A stretch of 64,000 nucleotides of DNA from Peribacillus simplex (GTDB taxonomy: Bacteria; Bacillota; Bacilli; Bacillales; DSM-1321): NCBI RefSeq assembly GCF_001542915.1, contig NZ_LNNH01000059.1, positions 62,001-126,000 on the forward strand, given 5' to 3'. The notes below the pieces were generated by a model. It was not told where the DNA came from and made no database searches. It worked only from the letters and a program-made list of their open reading frames with translations. Position numbers and translations under genes: made by a program. Within the stretch, counting starts at the first letter, position 1. Every line of letters starts with the position of its first letter. Below are positions 56,794 through 64,000 of the stretch, piece by piece.

Positions 56794-58062
56794 ATGCAGA
56801 CTTTAGAAACGATTATAGCGTTCATCATCATATTTGGCGCTCTTGTATTTTTCCATGAGCTTGGACATTTAGTGTTTGCAAAGCGGGCAGGCATCTTATG
56901 CCGTGAGTTCGCAATTGGCTTCGGGCCAAAAGTATTCACGTACAAAAAGCAGGAAACCGTGTATACGATTCGATTGCTCCCTCTTGGCGGTTATGTACGC
57001 ATGGCTGGGGAAGATGCAGAAAATATTGAACTGAAGCCCGGATATCGCGTTGGATTAATGTTTGATCAGGAAGAGAATGTTACAAAAATCATTATGAACA
57101 ACAAAGATAAGTATCCTGATATTCGTCTTGTGGAAGTCGAATTGATCGACCTTGATCATAAACTAATCCTGACTGGTTATGAAGAGGGCGAAGAAGATGA
57201 ATTAAAGACGTTTCCCATTCATAAAGAAGCGGTAATCGTCGAAAATGGTATGGAAAACCAGATTGCCCCATACGACCGGCAGTTTGCCTCGAAATCGCTC
57301 GGCCATCGCTTCCTTACGATTTTAGCTGGTCCGGCGATGAACTTTGTTTTGGCCTTTGTCATTTTTGTCTTGATCGGCTTATTTCAGGGAGTCGTAGTTG
57401 ATGAAGCGAAGCTTGGTGAACTGACACCGGAAGGTTCGGCTGTAAATGCCGGGCTTAAGTCTGGAGATATCATTCAATCCATCGAAGGGTCGGAAGTCTC
57501 TTCGTGGGAAGATGTTCAGGAAAGTATCCAAAAAAATCCTGGGCAGGAAATTGAATTTGTTGTTGATAGGGACGGAAAAACATTTGAAGTACCTGTCGTT
57601 CCTCAAGAAGTTGAGCGAGAAGGCAAGAAAATAGGGATTATCGGTGTATACCCTCCGGTTGAAAAAGCGCCTATCAAAGCAATCCAATACGGTTTTACGG
57701 AGACCTATTTCTGGACAAAACAAATTTTCATCATCCTAGGTGACCTCATAACGGGTGGGTTTACGATTGACAGCCTTTCCGGTCCCGTAGGAATCTACAA
57801 ATCAACGGAAGAAGTCGCAAAGCAAGGTATCTTCACGTTGATGAAATGGGCAGGCTTGCTCAGCATTAACCTTGGGATCATGAACCTGTTGCCGCTCCCG
57901 GCATTGGATGGAGGCAGATTGTTATTCTTTGTCGTAGAATTCTTAAGAGGAAAGCCGATCGACCGTCAAAAAGAAGGAATGGTTCACTTCATCGGCTTTG
58001 CACTGCTGATGCTGTTGATGATCGTCGTTACATGGAATGACATCCAGCGTTTCTTTTTGTAA
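56794..58062 (+). CDS. rseP: Site-2 zinc protease RseP (RasP)
   Basis: This intramembrane metalloprotease cleaves anti-sigma factors such as RsiW and other membrane segments. The zinc motif His21-Glu-Leu-Gly-His25 lies in the first membrane helix (FFHELGHLVFAKRAG), a PDZ domain follows (GLKSGDIIQSIEGSEVSSWE), and the LPALDGGR motif sits near the C-terminus. Length is 422 aa. The gene starts seven bases after dxr. Confidence 0.97.
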   Translation: MQTLETIIAFIIIFGALVFFHELGHLVFAKRAGILCREFAIGFGPKVFTYKKQETVYTIRLLPLGGYVRMAGEDAENIELKPGYRVGLMFDQEENVTKIIMNNKDKYPDIRLVEVELIDLDHKLILTGYEEGEEDELKTFPIHKEAVIVENGMENQIAPYDRQFASKSLGHRFLTILAGPAMNFVLAFVIFVLIGLFQGVVVDEAKLGELTPEGSAVNAGLKSGDIIQSIEGSEVSSWEDVQESIQKNPGQEIEFVVDRDGKTFEVPVVPQEVEREGKKIGIIGVYPPVEKAPIKAIQYGFTETYFWTKQIFIILGDLITGGFTIDSLSGPVGIYKSTEEVAKQGIFTLMKWAGLLSINLGIMNLLPLPALDGGRLLFFVVEFLRGKPIDRQKEGMVHFIGFALLMLLMIVVTWNDIQRFFL

Positions 58063-58080
58063 GCCATTAATCGATAAAGT

Positions 58081-58118
58081 GAAACAGCCAGCAGGTTTTT
58101 CTGTTGGCTGTTTCTTAT
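58081..58118 (+). terminator. Terminator after rseP
   Basis: A 14-bp stem (58081-58094 with 58101-58114, one G-T pair, loop gttttt) starts with gaaacagcca. The T tract is weak (ttcttat). It closes the uppS-cdsA-dxr-rseP unit. Confidence 0.75.
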
Positions 58119-58151
58119 CTCATAGTTTTTTAGCTGTTTTAGGGAAATAGT

Positions 58152-58180
58152 TTGTTTTCTAGCGAAATCGTCAGTATAAT
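58152..58180 (+). promoter_or_regulatory. Probable SigA promoter of proS
   Basis: TTGTTT (58152-58157) and a perfect TATAAT (58175-58180) are exactly 17 bases apart. The predicted leader is about 125 bases; I see no T-box motif in it. Confidence 0.62.
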
Positions 58181-58301
58181 CGAGAATGAGTATAGTAAAC
58201 AAGCTTTAAAAAAAGAACTTAGATTTTTTTTTGTGATTGGAACCGATGATGCCATGGTATGAATGACTATGGTTATGGATTAATTATTAAGGAATTATTG
58301 A

Positions 58302-60014
<1,713 letters not shown>

Positions 60015-60031
60015 ATTTAAGAGGGGGTTCG

Positions 60032-60064
60032 GGCATCATTCATTTGGATGATGCCTTTCCTTTT
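60032..60064 (+). terminator. Terminator after proS
   Basis: ggcatcat (60032-60039) pairs with atgatgcc (60048-60055), loop of 8 bases, then a T-rich tract. Confidence 0.75.
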
Positions 60065-60098
60065 CGTGCATAAAGATAGGAGTGAATGCTTTGCAGTA

Positions 60099-60107
60099 TG
60101 ATATAAT
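60099..60107 (+). promoter_or_regulatory. Extended -10 promoter of polC
   Basis: TGATATAAT is a perfect TGnTATAAT element, about 65 bases before the polC ATG. No clear -35 is seen. Confidence 0.5.
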
Positions 60108-60171
60108 AGCCTCTGATATCAAAGTGAAGATGGATAATATCTTAAGAGATAATAGATAGGGGAGAGAGGAA

Positions 60172-63100
60172 ATGGATCAAAATCCAAATAGCGGTAGAGA
60201 GAGATTTCAACTCTTGCTCCAGCAAATGGGCTTGGTTGAGGATGCCTTTGTGAATTTTTTCATCGGTGCCGAAATTGATAAGCTCTCGATTGAGAGGGAG
60301 TCCAAAACATGGCATTTTGCCTTCAATATACCTGCATTAATACCTTGCAGCGTTCATACAAGATTTGCCACGCAACTAGCGAGTACTTTTTCCCATATTG
60401 CCAAGGTGACCTTCAGCTTGAATGTGGCCAATCCGCAAGTGACGGAACAACTGATTAAAGAATATTGGAAGAATTGTATTGGGGAGCTCGAAGGCATGTC
60501 GCCTGCCCTTTTGTCGCTTCTGAATGAACAAGAGCCCGCAGTCAATGGATATAAGCTGATCGTAAGTGCCCGAAATGATACAGAGGCAGGCCAGTTGAAA
60601 CGGAAATACTCCGGCATCATTTCGAATATATACCAAACCTTTGGCTTTCCTCCGCTGACCTTGGAGGCGGAAGTGAAGGAAACGGTATCGAATCCTGATT
60701 ACCAGAAATTCTTGGAAGAGAAACAAAAAGAAGACGCGGAAAAGGGCCTTGCTGCATTAGTGGAAATGCAGAAGAAGGAATCGGAAAAAGGCAGTGATGA
60801 TGGCGTATACGATGGTCCCGTTAAAATTGGCTATACGATTAAAGAAGATGCGGATTTCCGCAGGATCGAACAAATTATCGATGAAGAGCGCAGGATTGCG
60901 ATTGAAGGCTTCGTCTTTGATGCAGAGGTGCGTGAGCTTCGTAGCGGGCGCAGTCTTTTGACATTTAAAGTTACCGATTATACAAGTTCGATATTAGTGA
61001 AAATGTTTTCGCGTGACAAAGAGGATGCTGCCATTCTTGCCCGTGTGAAAAAAGGGATGTGGGTACGTGCACAAGGAAGCATCCAAAACGATACATTCGT
61101 ACGTGACCTGGTGATGATCGCAAATGATATCAATGAAATTTCCAAGCAAGGCCGCCAGGATAAGGCTCCTGAAGGGGAAAAACGTGTGGAACTGCACATG
61201 CACACGCCGATGAGCCAGATGGATGCAGTGACACCTACGTCCGCACTTGTTGCGCAGGCTGCAAAATGGGGGCATAGAGCGGTTGCCATCACGGATCATG
61301 CAGGTGCACAATCATTCCCTGAAGCTTATAGTGCAGGCAAAAAGAATGGTATCAAAATCCTTTATGGCGTCGAAGTGAATCTTGTGAATGACGGAGTGCC
61401 TATCGTCTATAACGAGGCGCATATATCTTTGGCAGATGCCACCTATGTCGTGTTTGACGTCGAGACGACAGGACTTTCAGCCGTTTATGATACGATCATC
61501 GAATTTGCTGCAGTGAAAATTCATGACGGCGATATCATCGACCGCTTCGAGTCATTTGCTAATCCGCATCATCCGTTATCGAACACGACGATAGAGTTGA
61601 CGGGAATCACCGATGACCTTGTCGAAAACGCCCCTGAAGTCGCAGAAGTATTGGAGAAGTTCAAGGCATGGGCCGGGGATGCAATCCTGGTTGCCCACAA
61701 TGCTGCTTTCGATATGGGGTTTTTGAATATTGGCTATAAAAACATCGGATATCCTAAGGCTTCCAACCCTGTCCTGGATACATTGGAGCTTGCCCGATTC
61801 CTATACCCGGAGTTTAAAAATCACCGATTAAACACATTGTGCAAAAAGTTCGATATCGATTTGACCCAGCATCACAGGGCCATTTATGATGCCGAAGCCA
61901 CAGGATACCTTATGCTGAAGATGCTGAAGGATGCAATGGCAAAAGAAATTACCCATCACGATCAGCTTAATGACAATATGGGTAAAGGAAATGCTTATCA
62001 ACGTTCCCGCCCATCCCATTGCACATTGATTGCGCAAACGCAGGCAGGACTAAAAAATCTTTTCAAATTAATATCGATATCACATATTGATTATTATTAT
62101 CGTGTGCCACGGTTGCCCCGTTCACAGCTCAAGAAATATCGTGAAGGAATCCTGGTCGGTTCGGGCTGTGATAAAGGGGAAGTATTTGAAGGAATGATGC
62201 AAAAGGGCTTCGAGGAAGTCGTCGATATTGCCGAATTTTACGATTATCTTGAAATCCACCCGAAGGAAGTTTATCAGCACTTGATTGAGCTGGAGTATGT
62301 TCGCGATGATAAATCGTTGGAAACAATCATCTCCAATATCGTCAAGCTTGGTGAAAAACTGGACAAACCAGTGGTAGCCACAGGGAATGTTCATTATTTG
62401 GATCCCAATGATAAAATTTACCGTAAGATCCTCGTGAATTCACAGGGGGGAGCAAATCCGCTCAATCGTCACAAGCTGCCCGACGTGCATTTCCGGACTA
62501 CGGATGAGATGCTGCGGGAGTTTTCCTTCCTTGGCGCCGATAAGGCTAAGGAGGTCGTGGTGGCGAACACGAATAAAATCGCTGATATGATCGAGGATAT
62601 CAAGCCTATTAAGGATGAACTATATACACCTAAAATTGAAGGTGCAGAAGAAGAAATGCGCGAGATGAGTTATGGCATGGCAAGGAAGATATATGGGGAC
62701 AACCTGCCGGAAATCGTGGAAGCCCGTCTTGAGAAAGAATTGAAAAGCATCATTGGCCATGGGTTTGCCGTCATTTACTTAATCTCCCATAAATTAGTTA
62801 AAAAATCGCTGAATGACGGGTATCTCGTTGGTTCCAGGGGCTCTGTCGGATCATCCTTCGTAGCAACGATGACCGAAATCACAGAGGTAAACCCGCTTCC
62901 GCCTCATTATGTATGTCCGGAGTGCAAGAAATCCGAATTCTTCAATGACGGATCCGTAGGTTCCGGTTTTGACCTGCCAGATAAAGACTGTCCGGATTGC
63001 GGGATCCCATATACTAAAGACGGCCATGACATTCCGTTTGAAACCTTCCTTGGATTCAAAGGGGATAAGGTTCCCGATATCGATTTGAACTTCTCCGGTG

Positions 63101-64000
63101 AATATCAACCGAAGGCCCATAATTATACGAAGGTCCTATTCGGTGAGGAGTATGTATATCGTGCAGGTACGATTGGTACGGTAGCTGAAAAAACGGCTTA
63201 TGGGTATGTGAAGGGATATTCCGCTGATAACAACATCCACATGCGCGGGGCTGAAACGGACCGGCTTGTCGCTGGGTGCACGGGTGTGAAACGGACAACG
63301 GGACAGCATCCGGGCGGAATCATCGTCGTGCCGGATTATATGGATATTTATGATTTCACCCCAATTCAATTCCCGGCGGATGACCGGAATTCCGAGTGGA
63401 AAACGACGCACTTCGATTTCCATTCCATCCATGATAATATTTTGAAACTCGATATACTCGGACATGATGATCCAACTGTCATCCGTATGCTCCAAGATTT
63501 GAGCGGCATCGATCCAAAGACCGTTCCAACGGATGATCCTGAAGTGATGAAAATTTTCAGCAGCACGGAATCATTGGGAGTGACCGAAGACCAGATCATG
63601 TGTAAAACGGGTACACTCGGCATTCCCGAATTCGGGACGCGGTTCGTACGGCAAATGCTTGAGGATACGAAACCTACCACATTCTCCGAGCTTGTCCAGA
63701 TTTCGGGACTGTCACACGGTACGGATGTATGGCTGAGCAATGCACAGGAGCTGATTCACAACCGGATATGTACACTGAGTGAGGTTATTGGGTGCCGGGA
63801 TGATATTATGGTTTATCTCATTTATCAAGGACTAGAACCTTCCTTGGCATTCAAGATCATGGAATCGGTGCGGAAAGGGAAAGGTCTATCTGAGGAATTC
63901 GAAGAGGAAATGCGCAAAAATGAAGTGCCGGAATGGTATATCGATTCATGCAAGAAAATAAAATACATGTTCCCGAAAGCCCATGCTGCAGCCTATGTGT
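60172..64000 (+). CDS. polC: DNA polymerase III PolC, 3' end cut by window
   Basis: PolC is the replicative polymerase of low-GC Gram-positives with built-in proofreading. About 1276 codons are visible; the gene runs off the window (B. subtilis PolC has about 1437 aa). In order: N-terminal domains, an OB fold (about 240-320), PHP (His342 in [13 protein letters not shown]), the inserted DnaQ-type exonuclease (Asp429 in [23 protein letters not shown]), a Cys4 zinc site (CPECKKS, CPDCG) and the polymerase palm ([21 protein letters not shown]). ATG 60172 follows ggagagagg. No break is seen in the frame. Confidence 0.97.
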   Translation, partial: MDQNPNSGRERFQLLLQQMGLVEDAFVNFFIGAEIDKLSIERESKTWHFAFNIPALIPCSVHTRFATQLASTFSHIAKVTFSLNVANPQVTEQLIKEYWKNCIGELEGMSPALLSLLNEQEPAVNGYKLIVSARNDTEAGQLKRKYSGIISNIYQTFGFPPLTLEAEVKETVSNPDYQKFLEEKQKEDAEKGLAALVEMQKKESEKGSDDGVYDGPVKIGYTIKEDADFRRIEQIIDEERRIAIEGFVFDAEVRELRSGRSLLTFKVTDYTSSILVKMFSRDKEDAAILARVKKGMWVRAQGSIQNDTFVRDLVMIANDINEISKQGRQDKAPEGEKRVELHMHTPMSQMDAVTPTSALVAQAAKWGHRAVAITDHAGAQSFPEAYSAGKKNGIKILYGVEVNLVNDGVPIVYNEAHISLADATYVVFDVETTGLSAVYDTIIEFAAVKIHDGDIIDRFESFANPHHPLSNTTIELTGITDDLVENAPEVAEVLEKFKAWAGDAILVAHNAAFDMGFLNIGYKNIGYPKASNPVLDTLELARFLYPEFKNHRLNTLCKKFDIDLTQHHRAIYDAEATGYLMLKMLKDAMAKEITHHDQLNDNMGKGNAYQRSRPSHCTLIAQTQAGLKNLFKLISISHIDYYYRVPRLPRSQLKKYREGILVGSGCDKGEVFEGMMQKGFEEVVDIAEFYDYLEIHPKEVYQHLIELEYVRDDKSLETIISNIVKLGEKLDKPVVATGNVHYLDPNDKIYRKILVNSQGGANPLNRHKLPDVHFRTTDEMLREFSFLGADKAKEVVVANTNKIADMIEDIKPIKDELYTPKIEGAEEEMREMSYGMARKIYGDNLPEIVEARLEKELKSIIGHGFAVIYLISHKLVKKSLNDGYLVGSRGSVGSSFVATMTEITEVNPLPPHYVCPECKKSEFFNDGSVGSGFDLPDKDCPDCGIPYTKDGHDIPFETFLGFKGDKVPDIDLNFSGEYQPKAHNYTKVLFGEEYVYRAGTIGTVAEKTAYGYVKGYSADNNIHMRGAETDRLVAGCTGVKRTTGQHPGGIIVVPDYMDIYDFTPIQFPADDRNSEWKTTHFDFHSIHDNILKLDILGHDDPTVIRMLQDLSGIDPKTVPTDDPEVMKIFSSTESLGVTEDQIMCKTGTLGIPEFGTRFVRQMLEDTKPTTFSELVQISGLSHGTDVWLSNAQELIHNRICTLSEVIGCRDDIMVYLIYQGLEPSLAFKIMESVRKGKGLSEEFEEEMRKNEVPEWYIDSCKKIKYMFPKAHAAAYV

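Overview
This window is a stretch of low-to-moderate GC chromosome from an endospore-former-type member of the Bacillaceae. It is Bacillus-like, and protein wording and gene order suggest the Peribacillus/Cytobacillus side of the family, but the genus cannot be fixed from sequence reading alone. All recognised genes lie on the + strand. Gene order follows the classic Bacillus ylxM-ffh to polC segment almost gene for gene. I see no insertion sequence, prophage, CRISPR array, tRNA or rRNA, so this is core chromosome, and the unusual features are small.

Layout. (1) 51-7394: translation and secretion housekeeping: ylxM-ffh, rpsP-khpA, ylqD-rimM-trmD, rplS behind an L19-type leader, a type I signal peptidase, rbgA and rnhB. 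(2) 7408-9611: ylqG-ylqH, whose products look like a FliK-like and a free-standing FlhB-C-like pair. A SigD-like promoter candidate lies just upstream of rnhB. (3) 10110-15515: sucC-sucD, dprA, topA. (4) 15946-21069: trmFO, xerC, hslV, hslU, codY. (5) 21887-50140: an unbroken fla/che operon of about 28 kb (flgB to sigD-swrB) encoding basal body, hook, export apparatus, C-ring, chemotaxis core, FlhF/FlhG and the flagellar sigma factor, with no convincing internal terminator. (6) 50294-53592: rpsB, tsf, pyrH, frr. (7) 53988-58062: uppS-cdsA-dxr-rseP, for envelope and isoprenoid synthesis. (8) 58314-64000: proS and the 5' nine-tenths of polC, cut by the window end.

How it fits together. CodY is encoded just upstream of the fla/che operon, and a near-consensus CodY box lies in the roughly 800-bp region between them, consistent with nutrient control of motility. 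The operon makes SigD near its end, which would then act on SigD promoters elsewhere, possibly including the one proposed before rnhB-ylqG-ylqH. Most other transcription units end in strong rho-independent terminators.

Main points for a second look: a flagellar-operon gene between flgD and flgE broken by two nonsense codons (30945-31328); a swrD/flbD gene whose strong Shine-Dalgarno is separated from the expected start by a hairpin and which has no ATG there; the ylqG-ylqH FliK/FlhB-like pair with its SigD-like site; a CodY box and a perfect 12-bp hairpin before flgB; an HslV that starts directly with Met-Thr-Thr; and a long-range helix in the frr-uppS spacer. I did not find a clearly new multi-gene system in this window.
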